Assembly (NCBI GenBank): GCA_019022495.1
Contig: JAFEKR010000001.1
Span: 4,774,001-4,838,000 of the forward strand
Length of the DNA stretch: 64,000 nucleotides
Reading direction: 5' to 3'
Source: Epichloe hybrida
Lineage: Eukaryota; Ascomycota; Sordariomycetes; Hypocreales; Clavicipitaceae
Shown: one piece after another, positions 1 through 10,447 of the stretch
Layout of the letters: each line of letters opens with the position of its first letter
How positions within the stretch are numbered: the stretch's first letter is position 1
Notes under the pieces: model-generated
Seen by the model: the letters and a program-made list of their open reading frames with translations, nothing else
The model's database searches: none
What the model was told of the DNA's origin: nothing
Made by a program: the position numbers and the translations under genes

Positions 1-2
1 CG

Positions 3-2777
3 GCCGACATTTCACGCGACATCAAGGACCGGCTCGCGCAAAAGCTAAAGGAGACCACCCACCGCACTTACCTCTGGATTAGTCTTGTGTTTGATGAACT
101 GGAGAAGGAAGATTTTGTAATGACACCATCAGGAGTCGAATCCGCTATTGCAACACTTCCGAGAACTATCAACGAGGCATACGAGCGAATTCTGAGCAAG
201 TCCAAGGATGACCCAATGGTTCGAAAGGCGTTGAGTGCCGTCTTGATAGCGAACCGACCTCTAACACTCTCTGAAATGAATGTGGCGATGAACATAGACG
301 ACAAATCGAAATGCATTTGGGATGTAGAATTGGAGAATGAAGGTAATTTCAAGTCGCGTCTTAGATCCTGGTGTGGATTATTCATCTCGATCCATCATGG
401 CAAGCTCTATCTCCTTCATCAAACAGCGCGAGAGTTCCTGTTGGCAAATTCGACATCGCCCGTCCATGCGCCGTCTGAACGACGCTGGCATCAGTCCTTC
501 ACTGCTAAAGGTGCACATATCGTTCTTGCAAAAATTTGCGTGCTTTATTTACACATGTTAAACTCTGGTTTCAGGCTTCCCGACGACGAGAATACAAATA
601 GGAAAAGGCAGCTCATCGTTGACGTTTTCGCCTTCCGAGAATACGCGGCGAGGAACTGGGGCATTCACTTTCGGCAGGCTGATATCGTGAGTGGCAGAGA
701 AATCGTGCCATTGGCGTTAACAATCTGTGACCCGGACTCAAGGATATATGCGGTCTGGGCCAAAGCCTACTGGAAGCACCTAGGCGTGGCGCCTCCTAAA
801 CAAATGACGAGGCTCATTGTGTCTTCACATCTTGGGCTTGATGCCGTTGTCAGGCTGGTGCTCGCAGACGGCGCGAACCTCGAGGCCAGAGATACCAGGT
901 ATGGCCGTACTCCTCTCTCATGGGCTGCTTGTGAAGGACATGCGAGCATCGTCAGTCTGCTTCTGGAGAGAGGTGCAGTAATTGATGCAACGGATGGGCA
1001 TGGTCGAACGCCTCTGTCGCTGGCAGCCCAAAATGGGCGCGAGGCTGTCGTCAAACTGCTACTCGAGGAGGAGGGAGTTGGCAAAAATTCACTGTCGAGC
1101 GCTGCGTTTGATGGCGGCCGTTCTCCCTTGTCGTACGCTGCTCAAGAGGGCCATGAGCAGGTGGTAAACTTGCTTCTCTCGCGGGAAGACGTCGCAGTTG
1201 ACTGCGAGGACAGCAAAGGCAAGACGCCGCTATTGTATGCTGTTGCTGCTGCCAACAGTCGCATCGCTCATGCGCTCATTGGCCGCGGCGCCAGTGTCTC
1301 AAGAACTGACTATGAGCATAAGGGTATGCTCCATCATGCAATAAACAATGTTGACTCTGACGTTGATAGAGTGAAACTTCTCATAAAGCATGGTGCCCCC
1401 GCCGCGTTGGTGGACGCCGACAACATGACGCCATTGCATTACACTGTTAGATTCGCCAGGACCGACATTGCAAAGCTCCTATTGGGATACGTGCCCGTTG
1501 ATATCGCAGTACGTAGGGGAACCTGGAGTCGGGATGGCAATTACATGCGGGATCCAGACGCCACAGAGCCAACTCTTCCTTCTGAAACTAGGCACGGTCT
1601 CACTCCACTGCATTATGCTGCATTGGTCGGGCAAGATGAGATGGTTTCTTTTTTCCTGCAGCACAAGGCCAATGTAAATGCGCTTTCCGACTACGGGGAG
1701 ACTCCTCTGCACCTAACTCTTGCAACCGAGGTGAAAGGGACGAAGAGCCAGGATTGCTGGTCTAATGATGACGCGAAGGTCGAGGTAATGTTTGACATCA
1801 TCGACGTGACAGATGAGGAGGAGTATGACTCGGCGCAGCGTGATGTACTGGTTCGGAGGACAGCGGTCCTTGCCACGCTACTTGATGACCCCAAGGCAGA
1901 CGTTAACATCAGAGATGACGACGGAGAAACAGCATTGCATAAAGTTCGATATGGAATACTCGGGTCAAGTCAGTTCGTCGAGAGGCTGCTCCAAAAGAAC
2001 GCCGAGTCTACAAGCCGGTATCACGATAACAAGACGCCTCTGCATCTCGCATGTGCGGCGCGAGATGTGCGTTCGGCTTCCTTATTGGCGCCGCGCTCAC
2101 AGCTCGCACTCTCTGACACAAAGGGGCAAAATGCTCTTCATCTCGCCTGCGCCAGTGCATGCGTTGAAACGATGACGGAAGTCATCCGTGCATGTGAAGC
2201 ACGAGGTGTTGATCTATCGTCCACAAGGGATTCTTCGCGGAGAAATGCACTACATCGCTATGCGAGATGCTTCGACGTAAATATACAAGGAATACAGCGA
2301 TTGGTGGACTACGGGGTCGATGCCGGCGAGATTGACGCGACGGGAGACTATCCGATCTCAGTCTACCTGGGCAGACCCCTAGGGAGCGTTGAATGGGGGA
2401 TTTGCCGACTATTGCTCGCGGGTGTAGAACCGAAGCATGTCCATCATCATGGCCTGACATTTGCTCATCTCTACGCAGTACGCGGATACGTGACAGTCTC
2501 AATTTTGAAGTGCTTTGGCGAGACCGGGGTGCCAATGTCTGCAGTGGACGGGCAGGGCAGGCACCTTCTGCATCACTTGGCGCTTCACGGGTCGCTTACC
2601 AGAGAGGTTTTGGAGTTCGTTCTCTCGGATACAGGCATCGATTTGGAAGCACGGGACGATCATGGCAAAACGGCATTACGATACGCGGAAGAAAGAGTGA
2701 AGTTGTCAACGCGGGATTCATCAATTTCCCGAGACACGGCGGTGGCATCTCTGCAAGCCCTGGCAGAGCTAGTCTGA
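3..2777 (+). CDS. NACHT-ankyrin (NLR-like) protein, 3' part; 5' end outside window
   Basis: The frame is open from base 3, so the gene enters from the left; the first in-window start-like codon is only a GTG at 87 and is not a start. About 924 residues are visible. The first ~130 resemble the segment after the NTPase in fungal NACHT proteins: TYLWISLVFDEL, then LPRTINEAYERIL, then a winged-helix-like part ending LLHQTAREFLL. From about residue 260 to the end there are many ankyrin repeats with the TPLxxA(A)xxGH signature (TPLSWAACEGH, TPLSLAAQNG, SPLSYAAQEGH, TPLHYAALVGQ, TPLHLACAARD). The P-loop would lie upstream of the window. Fungal NLRs of this architecture are linked to heterokaryon incompatibility and non-self sensing; the ligand here is unknown. 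No intron or frameshift is visible, and the reading frame closes with TGA. Confidence 0.9.
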   Translation, partial: ADISRDIKDRLAQKLKETTHRTYLWISLVFDELEKEDFVMTPSGVESAIATLPRTINEAYERILSKSKDDPMVRKALSAVLIANRPLTLSEMNVAMNIDDKSKCIWDVELENEGNFKSRLRSWCGLFISIHHGKLYLLHQTAREFLLANSTSPVHAPSERRWHQSFTAKGAHIVLAKICVLYLHMLNSGFRLPDDENTNRKRQLIVDVFAFREYAARNWGIHFRQADIVSGREIVPLALTICDPDSRIYAVWAKAYWKHLGVAPPKQMTRLIVSSHLGLDAVVRLVLADGANLEARDTRYGRTPLSWAACEGHASIVSLLLERGAVIDATDGHGRTPLSLAAQNGREAVVKLLLEEEGVGKNSLSSAAFDGGRSPLSYAAQEGHEQVVNLLLSREDVAVDCEDSKGKTPLLYAVAAANSRIAHALIGRGASVSRTDYEHKGMLHHAINNVDSDVDRVKLLIKHGAPAALVDADNMTPLHYTVRFARTDIAKLLLGYVPVDIAVRRGTWSRDGNYMRDPDATEPTLPSETRHGLTPLHYAALVGQDEMVSFFLQHKANVNALSDYGETPLHLTLATEVKGTKSQDCWSNDDAKVEVMFDIIDVTDEEEYDSAQRDVLVRRTAVLATLLDDPKADVNIRDDDGETALHKVRYGILGSSQFVERLLQKNAESTSRYHDNKTPLHLACAARDVRSASLLAPRSQLALSDTKGQNALHLACASACVETMTEVIRACEARGVDLSSTRDSSRRNALHRYARCFDVNIQGIQRLVDYGVDAGEIDATGDYPISVYLGRPLGSVEWGICRLLLAGVEPKHVHHHGLTFAHLYAVRGYVTVSILKCFGETGVPMSAVDGQGRHLLHHLALHGSLTREVLEFVLSDTGIDLEARDDHGKTALRYAEERVKLSTRDSSISRDTAVASLQALAELV

Positions 2778-3763
2778 TCTTGACACCAGGGCGGGAAAGA
2801 AGTCATCAGTTCTGTACCGTACTGAGAAACACGTTGATTAGCCTGTGCCCATGTGTATACTCCTTGGCGAGGCCATTGATTGTCTCGCAATCACAACAGG
2901 TGTCTCTACGGTGTGTCGTAACTTGAGCTACATGGCTGGAAACTATTCGGTTCACTGGCACATACGACCATACCTACCAGAAAACTCGGGATCCCGTCCG
3001 CTCTCCCATAGATAAGCTGGTAAGGGGCAGATTAGTAGTTGGGTCGGTGACGACCAGCGAACACCGGCTGTTGTATGTTTTTTTGCATTTTCTACCACTT
3101 TTTAGTGGCAAATGAAGGTAGCTCACGGGGGCTCACGGGAGCTCACTGTAACGTGTAACGCTTGCAATTCCTTTCTTTTCATTTTTACAACGCAACGCAA
3201 CTGTAATAAGTCTTTTAAAATACCTATAGTTTTTGTCCCGCTTAAATCTGGGTCACTAAATGCGCATACCGCGTTAGTCCTAGAACGGAAGATATACCTT
3301 TCCACCCAATCCCCCTCTAAATATCTAACTCTGTTTATATAGTAGCAAAAGCAAGCAGCTTGCTATATTATAGTTAATATCATAGGCATCGTAAGCATTA
3401 ACACTGGCTTTAAGCCGCGGTGGAATTACACGCCGTGGCCGCGGCGGGCAACGTAAAACCCTACATGTAGCTAGCCTATATAAATATTAATTCCTTTGAA
3501 AATATCGCACATATAGGTGTGTGGAACGTTCGTCCGAATTAGGACTAACGCGCTATGCGCATGCAGTCGCCCCCTATTATTAAATCCTTCCATCTTAGGA
3601 TCAAGTCAAGAAAGGAGGAATGCGCATTTACATAGAGATGCCATATCGCAGCTATATTAGTAGGGGTGCGCACTCCATTCATCTAGCGTAGCTGCGTGAC
3701 AATTTGTAACATACGGAGTGCATTCACTAGCTTGTCAAACAGGTTTCCGCCTCCTAGATTCCA
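2778..3763. other. Intergenic DNA with a possible degraded transposon
   Basis: No convincing coding frame. About 3,110-3,150 holds three tandem near-copies of a 10-bp GCTCACGGG-type word. Base composition falls toward AT between about 3,170 and 3,670, unlike the flanking genes, and this stretch contains the separated inverted repeat listed next. This suggests a small mobile-element relic, but no target-site duplication was found. Confidence 0.45.
3260..3562. repeat. Separated 23-bp inverted repeat
   Basis: Bases 3,260-3,282 (ATGCGCAT...GTTAGTCCTA) and 3,540-3,562 are reverse complements with one mismatch, separated by 257 bp of AT-rich DNA. The geometry fits a fold-back or MITE-like relic; no flanking duplication was identified, so the call is tentative. 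Confidence 0.5.
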
Positions 3764-5408
3764 ATGGCATTGTTTGGTGTCGCGCAGCCTCGCATCGACA
3801 AAGAGCGCGACCGATTCATCGAGGCGGTAGGCAAACGCGAAAACGAGATCCGGCAACTGGCCACCTCGCATCACCCAGATGCCCTGCCATGCACCTTGTT
3901 TCGCCTGCCAGGATCCAGCCAGCTCATGGCACGAGGGAGTTTCAATATCTGCTTCTTTGTACAATTCTGCACTGGCGAAAGATGGGTCGTTCGAATCCCC
4001 TTGCGACCGTGCCTGGCCATCTCCCCACGAAATAAACTAGAGAGCGAGATTGCTACTATGTCGTCAGCTGCCCCCCCCTCCCTCCATTCCCTCCTTTCCC
4101 TCCTACATCCCTTGTATGCTTTGTTGGCAGTACTGACTACTGACTGGTGCTAGGCTGATTGCCGAAAGGACATCGATTCCTGTTCCCAAGGTCATTGCGT
4201 ATTCTTTAACCGAAACATGCGATCCATTGTCGACATATATCATTATGGAATACGTTGGCGGGGGGACTGTATCTTTGGAAAGGCTAAAGAATGCAACGGC
4301 TACACAAAGAGACAACTTATACAGGTCTCTAGCCAACGTCTATTTACAACTCAGACGGCTGGAATTCCCCGCCATTGGAAGGCTCGCTCAATGTACGGAA
4401 GGAGTTGGAGTTTGCCGAAGAGCCCTGACCATCGACGTGAATGGTCTCCAAATCGAGGGGCTAAACCCGTTTGCCACGCAAGCGTCGTACCATGCAAAGG
4501 CAGATTCGCTACTTTCAGCAAATGACTACATCGCCATGAGGTTGCAAATCAGCTGGAACGCCTTTTTGAAAAGTCGGAATAACATTTAACTAGGCATGGC
4601 TGATAGTGTTCTTTATCACTTAAATCTCTTCTGTAAACATGTCGAAGAGTGGAAAGATTCAGAGCTTGATCAGGGGCCTTTTGTCTTGGCCCATGGTGAC
4701 CTAGGACCGCAGAATCTCATAGTTGACGACAACTTGGAAATAACAGCCGTCATTGATTGGGAATGGAGCCGAGTAATACCCGTTCAACTTTTCAGTCCGC
4801 CACTATGGCTCACCTGTCGAAATAATCTCTACGTCACGATGCCCAATTCGTACAGGCATTATCTGAGGGAGGCGTTATTGCCATTTTTTGACGCCGTAAA
4901 GACACAAGAGCTAAGCACATTCGGTGAAACCCGACTCTTTGAGGAGTGGGCCTCCAGAAAGGATAATGGCGAGCCCCTCGTGGCTAATGCCTTGGAGAAC
5001 TGGACTGATATCGACTGGTTTGCCTACCTGCATTTGAGTAAAAGGGACGAATCAAAATTGGAACAAAATATCAGATCCTTCATAGAAGCCGACCCGATCC
5101 GAGGCTTCATCACTCGAATGAAAGAAGACGATGCTGTTGCCTATATGGAGGAGATGCAGCAGAGTGAAGATGACAAGACGGGATACCCTCTTCCCGGATG
5201 TTGTGCTATAATTTCAGGGCTAGCTGGCTGGCTGTCTTTGAAGAACATGGGATTTTGGACCAGACCATCATTACCGGGCATTGCAGGGGCAAGTATTGTT
5301 TTATTGGGCGGACTGCTGTTGGCGAGAAGACGACTGCAAATTATCCCCAACCTTGTAGCAAGTTTATCTCTTCCTGTATCCCGCTTTGTCTCCGGTTTAG
5401 CTCCTTGA
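3764..5408 (+). pseudogene. Aminoglycoside-phosphotransferase (APH)-family kinase gene, broken by one in-frame stop
   Basis: Exon 1 is 3,764-4,059, the intron 4,060-4,153 (GT...AG, with CTGAC branch-like words at 4,133-4,144), and exon 2 4,154-5,408. The junction joins ESEIAT-M to LIAERTSIPVPKV in phase. Kinase-like landmarks are ARGSFNICF (glycine-rich loop position), VVRIPL (ATP-lysine region, here Arg), YIIMEYVGGG (hinge), HGDLGPQNLIVDD (Brenner catalytic motif, about 4,692-4,730) and VIDWEWSR (metal-binding Asp). A hydrophobic segment (GIAGASIVLLGGLLLA) followed by Arg-Arg-Arg lies near the C-terminus and could be a membrane helix. The frame is continuous except for a TAA at 4,587-4,589. 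A CAA-to-TAA (Gln) C-to-T change would explain it; a 21-nt intron would also remove it but is too short for a fungus. The substrate is unknown, since fungal APH-like proteins are rarely true resistance enzymes. Confidence 0.75.
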
Positions 5409-5646
5409 TCTTATCCTTCAAGGCGTCGACCTCATCCTGGAGGTCAAGACTTGATATATATACCTCTCGGTTAGCTCTGACCGCATTTGACGAAGATTTC
5501 ATTTGTTCAGCAACGCCTTCCTCCATTTGGCGTAATATATGGTCCATCTCCTGTTGCGTTTGTTCAATCTTAGCTTGCAACATCTGCAGTTGACTCTTTT
5601 TTTGTTCCAATTCCTTAATGCGAGCGTGGCTTATTTTGTTCGACAT
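5341..5646 (-). CDS. Small coiled-coil protein, hypothetical, antisense to the APH-gene 3' end
   Basis: From the ATG at 5,646 the frame gives 101 residues starting MSNKISHARIKELEQ and ending in LLQGWG. Nearly all of it shows heptad-like spacing of hydrophobic and charged residues (KELEQKKSQLQMLQAKIEQ; LQDEVDALKDKIKELNRR), a strong coiled-coil pattern. The frame stays open upstream to 5,835, but that part is not helix-like and is probably leader. The last 68 bp overlap the APH-like gene on the opposite strand, so the two would be convergent. I do not recognise a family. The periodic composition argues for real coding sequence, but expression is unproven. Confidence 0.5.
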   Translation of the reverse strand: MSNKISHARIKELEQKKSQLQMLQAKIEQTQQEMDHILRQMEEGVAEQMKSSSNAVRANREVYISSLDLQDEVDALKDKIKELNRRQSGIQEEINLLQGWG

Positions 5647-6523
5647 GATGACTTTTCTAATGTAAAAAAGACTGTTAGCACCGTGATTAAGAGGGTTTGA
5701 CAGGCAAGTGAGCCACATACTTGTTGACACGGTCAGGAGATGATGGGCTACGAGATATTGAGAACCGTCAGGCCAAAAACAGAATGCGCACCCTGAGAAG
5801 GACCACGGCTGTGCGTCTTTTTTTATATTCAACACGCGATAACGAACACGAAGTCGTGCGGGGTAAGCAGAATGGCTAATGCACGTTGGTCGTTCACGAC
5901 TGCCAACACTCGGCGCGCCGGGGGCTGATTACTGATCGTCGGAAGCAAACGGGTAGTATCAGGGAAGCTCCTCGCGCGTGAGACTTTCTATTAGCCCATG
6001 ATTTTCAACGGCTCAAGAAGGCCATTTTGAAGTCGACGGCCCGTCCGTGGTCTGTTAGTCCGTGCCACTTGGTGGGAAGTTTCCTCAAGCTAGAATGCAC
6101 CAATGTTCTCCCGTCAAGATTTGCATCTACGCCATTTCACGGGACATCTGCGGGCCGGGGCGGGCCGCGCAACAGTTCCAGTCGTTTCCCCGCGGGAATT
6201 CTCCTCGTCCTGCAGAAGAACTCAAGAAACATTTCATTTCAGAGACAAGGTGAGGCAGGGTTCCGGCATCCTAGCCGGGCAGGACTCACAGGTTGGGAGA
6301 TGCCGATGAACGGCTTCCGGTGGCTTCCCCCGGTTCCGTGCCACGTGGCCAAAAGAGCGGAGATGGTCCACCAATGGGACGGTACTTGGTCCTCCGCCAT
6401 CGGATCCGCTTCGCCTCCGCATCGAGAGGGCGCCATCCCTTTCCCCCGGGACCATTTTCAACGACGGCAATGATAGACGAGCAGTTCAGTTCAGTTGATG
6501 ACACAGGGGGCCACGCCAATCCA
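5647..6523. other. Intergenic region upstream of the D-amino-acid oxidase gene
   Basis: It holds the likely divergent promoter for the coiled-coil ORF and the oxidase gene. Overlapping ORFs exist on both strands between about 6,027 and 6,700, but none has recognisable protein character. An in-frame upstream ATG at 6,470 could extend the oxidase by 18 residues. Nothing else is recognised. Confidence 0.5.
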
Positions 6524-7928
6524 ATGACGCCTCTTTCGTCAAACGCCATCGTCATAGTTGGGTAAGTCTCTTGACTTGTTTTTTCACCTTCAACGCTGAA
6601 CATGTACTCTTGGGCAGCGCCGGCATAATCGGTCTTGACGTCGCCCTCGTTCTTGCCAAGAGAGGGTTCGGACGGTATATCACGGTTGTGGCGGAACATC
6701 TACCCGGTGACACGTCGCCTGCGTACACGTCTCCATGGTAAGACGCTTGGCTTCGCTCCCTTTTCATCTTCTCTCTCCTTGTTGTTGAGTTGTGCTGAGG
6801 CTCAACTGCTATCATCTTGCTGAAGGGCTGGGTGTAATTTCTCGGGCATATCCGGCAGCGACAAAAATGCCCTTCGATGGGACAAGATGGGCTATGCTCA
6901 TCTCACAGATCTAGCGACACATGCTGAGAAGGACTCATTTGTTTCTCGAACGGAATCTGTGGAGTATTGGGATGCAGACGCTCCGCAGGATAAGATCAAA
7001 GCCATCGCAGAGTACCTGGAAGACGTAAGCCGTCCGTCAAGACTATTCGCTTTCTTCCCCATCGCAAGCACCTCTGGCAAGCATCTCTGACCAGGAGCAG
7101 TTCAGAGTCATACCGCAGGAAGAGCTACCCGGGGGGGTTGAATACGGCATCTCCTACACGACGATTACCATCAACGCCCCCAAGCACCTCGTGTATCTTC
7201 ACAACTTGCTGAAAGACCAGTATGGGGTTCATTTCATTCGCCGACAGGTTCCAAGCATCCATGCTGCACGGCTCTCATCACAGACCAAGATGGTCTTCAA
7301 TTGCACGGGCAACGCAGCTAGAACGTTGGCAGGAGTAGAAGATGGCAAATGCTATCCTACGCGAGGGCAAGTCGTTCTTGCGAGAGCCCCCGAGGTGACG
7401 AGAAATGTGATGCGTCATGGCCGCAATGAGGAGACTTACGTTATTCCACGGCCCCAATCGAATGGCAACGTCATACTGGGAGGCTATATGCAGAAAGGAA
7501 ACAGGTAACGTTGAATCCGCTCCATTACACATTCATGCACACGAGACAAGCAAGCCTCGAAAGTGTTGACCGCAACTGTTCCCGTGAGCAGCGACCCTTC
7601 GACATACGGCCACGAGACGGAGTCGATAGTGAGTCGGACGCGGGCGCTGTGCCCAGACGAGCTTCGTGACGGCCCCTGCGAAGTCCTGGCCGTGTTCTCG
7701 GGCGCGAGACCTTCACGGGAAGGCGGCGCACGAGTCGAGCGAGACGGGCTGCCGACCTGGGGCCCGGATTGCGCGCTTGTTCACAATTACGGTGCCGGTG
7801 GTACGGGATTCCAGGCTGGCTACGGCATGGCACTGGATGCAGTGTCGACGGTGGATGATGTTCTGGCCGCGGTGGGCAAAGACGGCGAACCGATGCAAAA
7901 CGTGCAAAATGTGCAAAATGTAGTCTAG
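6524..7928 (+). CDS. D-amino-acid oxidase (FAD-dependent)
   Basis: Five exons: 6,524-6,561, 6,618-6,737, 6,826-7,024, 7,101-7,504 and 7,592-7,928; all introns are GT-AG and 56-88 bp. They give about 365 residues, normal for the family. The enzyme oxidatively deaminates D-amino acids to 2-oxo acids with release of ammonia and H2O2. Evidence: the N-terminal dinucleotide-binding motif IVIVGAGIIGLDVA, split by intron 1; WAGCNFSG after intron 2; EYGISYTTITINAPKHL; VFNCTGNAARTLAGV; YPTRGQVVLA; and the C-terminal NYGAGGTGFQAGYGMA FAD-binding signature. I place the start at 6,524 so that the FAD motif lies near the terminus; 6,470 is an in-frame alternative. The acceptor of intron 3 is ambiguous by 6 nt (7,094 or 7,100). 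The C-terminus is a short QNV tandem rather than an SKL-type peroxisomal signal. Confidence 0.92.
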
Positions 7929-8127
7929 TGAGGTTTAGTACTTTTCCCCACCACATACTATGCATATGCATATGCATGCACTTGTGTCTGTCTCCTCTTG
8001 AGTCCTCTCCCCTCTCTCCCCTCTTTCCTCTTCCCTCTTCTTCCCTCTCCCCTCAGATGAGTCTGTCCTATAATCCAATCCAGCCGCGACAACATCACTG
8101 TGCCTCAAAACAGCAGCACTCGTCACC
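7929..8127. promoter_or_regulatory. Spacer between the oxidase and gamma-glutamyltransferase genes
   Basis: A 199-bp pyrimidine-rich spacer (long CTCC/CCTCTT runs at about 7,990-8,055) sits immediately before the transferase start. It probably contains both the oxidase 3' UTR and the transferase promoter. CT-rich tracts ahead of the start are common in filamentous fungal promoters. Confidence 0.4.
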
Positions 8128-10232
8128 ATGTCGCCGTCCAAATCCGCCCCCAGCCGCAGAACGAATCTGTTCGGGTTCCCCTCCAGAAGGAGCGTCGTCC
8201 ACAGCACCCAAGGCATCGTCGCATGCACACAGCCGCTTGCCGCGAAATGTGGCCTCCAAGTGTTGCGGGCTGGAGGCAACGCAGCTGTAGGTCGATTGAA
8301 TTGAACCATGCCAGACTTTTTTTTTTTTTTTTTCCAACGGGGAATGCGCTGACACGACATGACATTGGAGTAGGATGCCGCCGTGGCAGTCGGTATGTCA
8401 GCCATGTCATTGTCCGACGTCCACCATGCTGCCATGGTCTAATGAATGAAATCGTTCAGCTGCCGGCCTCAACATGACAGAGCCGTGCTCCACAGGAATC
8501 GGGGGCGACATGTTCATGCTATTCTGGGACGCCTCCGACAAGCAGGTAAAGGCCATGAACGGCTCCGGCCGCGCAGGACGCAGATGCACGCTTGGCGCCG
8601 TTCGCAGGGGCCTCGGCGTCCCGGACGAGAAGAGCAACGCGAGAATCCCGCTGGCGAGCGCCCACTCCGTCACTGTGCCGGGGGCAGCAGCAGGGTGGGT
8701 TGATGCCGTGGAGAGATTTGGCAGCGGCAGAGTCGACCTGCGGCGTATTCTCGCCCCTGCCATCGAGCTTGGCGAGGGAGGCTTCCCCGTGTCCGAGGTA
8801 GCTGCCCATGTGGTATGTTTCGTCCCAAGCATCTCACCACACCGCGGGCTCTCTCGTGTTTCGTCATGGATGGAACAACATGTCGAGAGAAGGATTGACA
8901 CAGGATTGACACTTGAAACAACCTGACGCCACGCAGTGGGGTGTCTCCGAGGCCCGTATCCGAGCAGCATCTCCCAATTTCGCCGAAATGCTAAAGATCG
9001 ACCCCGGCGCAGAGGGGGGGGTTCGGGCACCTCGTGTCGGCGAAATCATGAAGAATCCCACGCTGGCCAGGACGTTCCGGACTCTCGCCGAAGAGGGCAA
9101 GAGGGGGTTTTATATGGGGCGGGTCGCCGAGGAGCTCGTCAGCGTCGTGCAGTCTCTTGGAGGTCTGTTGGAGCTGGAGGACCTGAAACACCACCTGGAT
9201 GTGGGCAGCGAGCCGGTCGAGCCCATCTCGCTCGAGTTCCAAGGCCAACAAGGCACCGGTCCTGGTCCCGGTCCCGAGGGCGGCGTAAGGCTGTGGGAGC
9301 ACCCTCCCAACGGCCAGGGAATCATCGCGCTGATGGCCCTTGGCATCATCCAGGAGCTCGAGAAGCAAGGCAAGATCCCGACATTCAAGCCCCAAGACTT
9401 CAACTCGGCGCCGTATCTGCATGCCATCATCGAGGCGCTGAGGCTGGCCTTCGCAGACGGCAGTTGGTTCGTGGCGGATCCCAGCGTCACCAAGGTCCCC
9501 GCCCAGGGCCTCATCTCAGAAAATTATCTTGCCGAGCGGGCGAGGCTCTTTGATCCTGCCAAGGCCGCCCAGCTGCATGAGCATGAGCATGGTGATCCTC
9601 CCTTTGCATCCCCGGCCCTGTCCAGCAGTGACACGGTGTACTTTACCGTGTCGGACGCACAAGGCAACGCCGCATCCTTCATCAACTCAAACTACGCCGG
9701 GTTCGGGACGAGCATCATTCCCAGGGGCTGCGGGTTCACGCTGCAAAACAGGGGGGCAAACTTTTCTCTGAGCGAAGAGCATCCGAACAGGATCGAGCCA
9801 AGGAAGAGACCGTACCACACCATCATCCCCGGCATGGTGACGAACCTGGGTGATGGCTCTCTGCACTCTTCGTTCGGTGTCATGGGAGGATTCATGCAGC
9901 CCCAGGGCCATGTTCAAGTTCTTCTCGGCCAACTCGTCGGCCGGTTGGATCCCCAGCAGGCCCTGGACGCTCCCAGAGTTTGCATCGGCAGCGGGATACC
10001 CGAAAGCGGAGAGGCCGCTGACTGGACCGTAAACGTCGAAGACGGCATGCCCCAGGAAACCATCCAAGGGCTGAAGAAGCTGGGACACAGAGTCAACGTG
10101 GTAAGCGGCGCAGCACGCGGATTATTCGGCAGAGGCCAGGTAATCAGACGCGTTATCGATCCCGTCGAGAAGATGCCCGTCTGGTCGGCGGGGAGTGATA
10201 TGAGAGCAGATGGTGCCGCGTACCCGTTGTAA
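8128..10232 (+). CDS. Gamma-glutamyltransferase family protein (Ntn hydrolase)
   Basis: Exons 8,128-8,286, 8,374-8,392 (a 19-nt microexon), 8,460-8,812 and 8,937-10,232 give about 608 residues. The start sits in CACCATG. The family cleaves gamma-glutamyl bonds of glutathione and related compounds after self-processing at a Thr. Landmarks: [36 protein letters not shown]-type N-terminus, TEPCSTGIGGDMFMLFWD, SVTVPGAAAGWVDAVERFG, EHPPNGQGIIALMAL, and SDTVYFTVSDAQGNAASFINS. The Thr of DTVY (about residue 410) is the expected processing and nucleophile residue. There is no signal peptide or membrane segment, so it is probably intracellular, closer to bacterial YwrD-type relatives than to secreted GGT. 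Intron 1 contains a long poly-T run. The C-terminal catalytic part (YHTIIPGMVT, FGVMGGFMQPQGHVQVL) is complete. Confidence 0.9.
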
Positions 10233-10447
10233 CTGTGACTTGTAACGCCCATATGGCACCCGCAGATAAATTGCATGCAATGAACACGTCAAGAATGAAT
10301 AAACATCTATCAATCTTTTTTTTTCCCTCGCTCCTGCGGTATTCATATCATCCGCTGCACTCCCGCGTTATCGTACATGTTGCCCCCAGGCTCCCATCAC
10401 ATGGTCAAAAAAAAAAAAACTATACCGCCTCGCCCAACTCCCGTAAA

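Noticed and set aside
87..89. GTG as the start codon of the ankyrin gene
   Set aside because: Nuclear fungal genes do not normally start with GTG, and the frame is open and NACHT-like upstream to base 3, so the true start is outside the window.
6027..6473. Overlapping ORFs upstream of the oxidase gene
   Set aside because: Competing frames on both strands with no domain-like composition; more likely 5' UTR and promoter.
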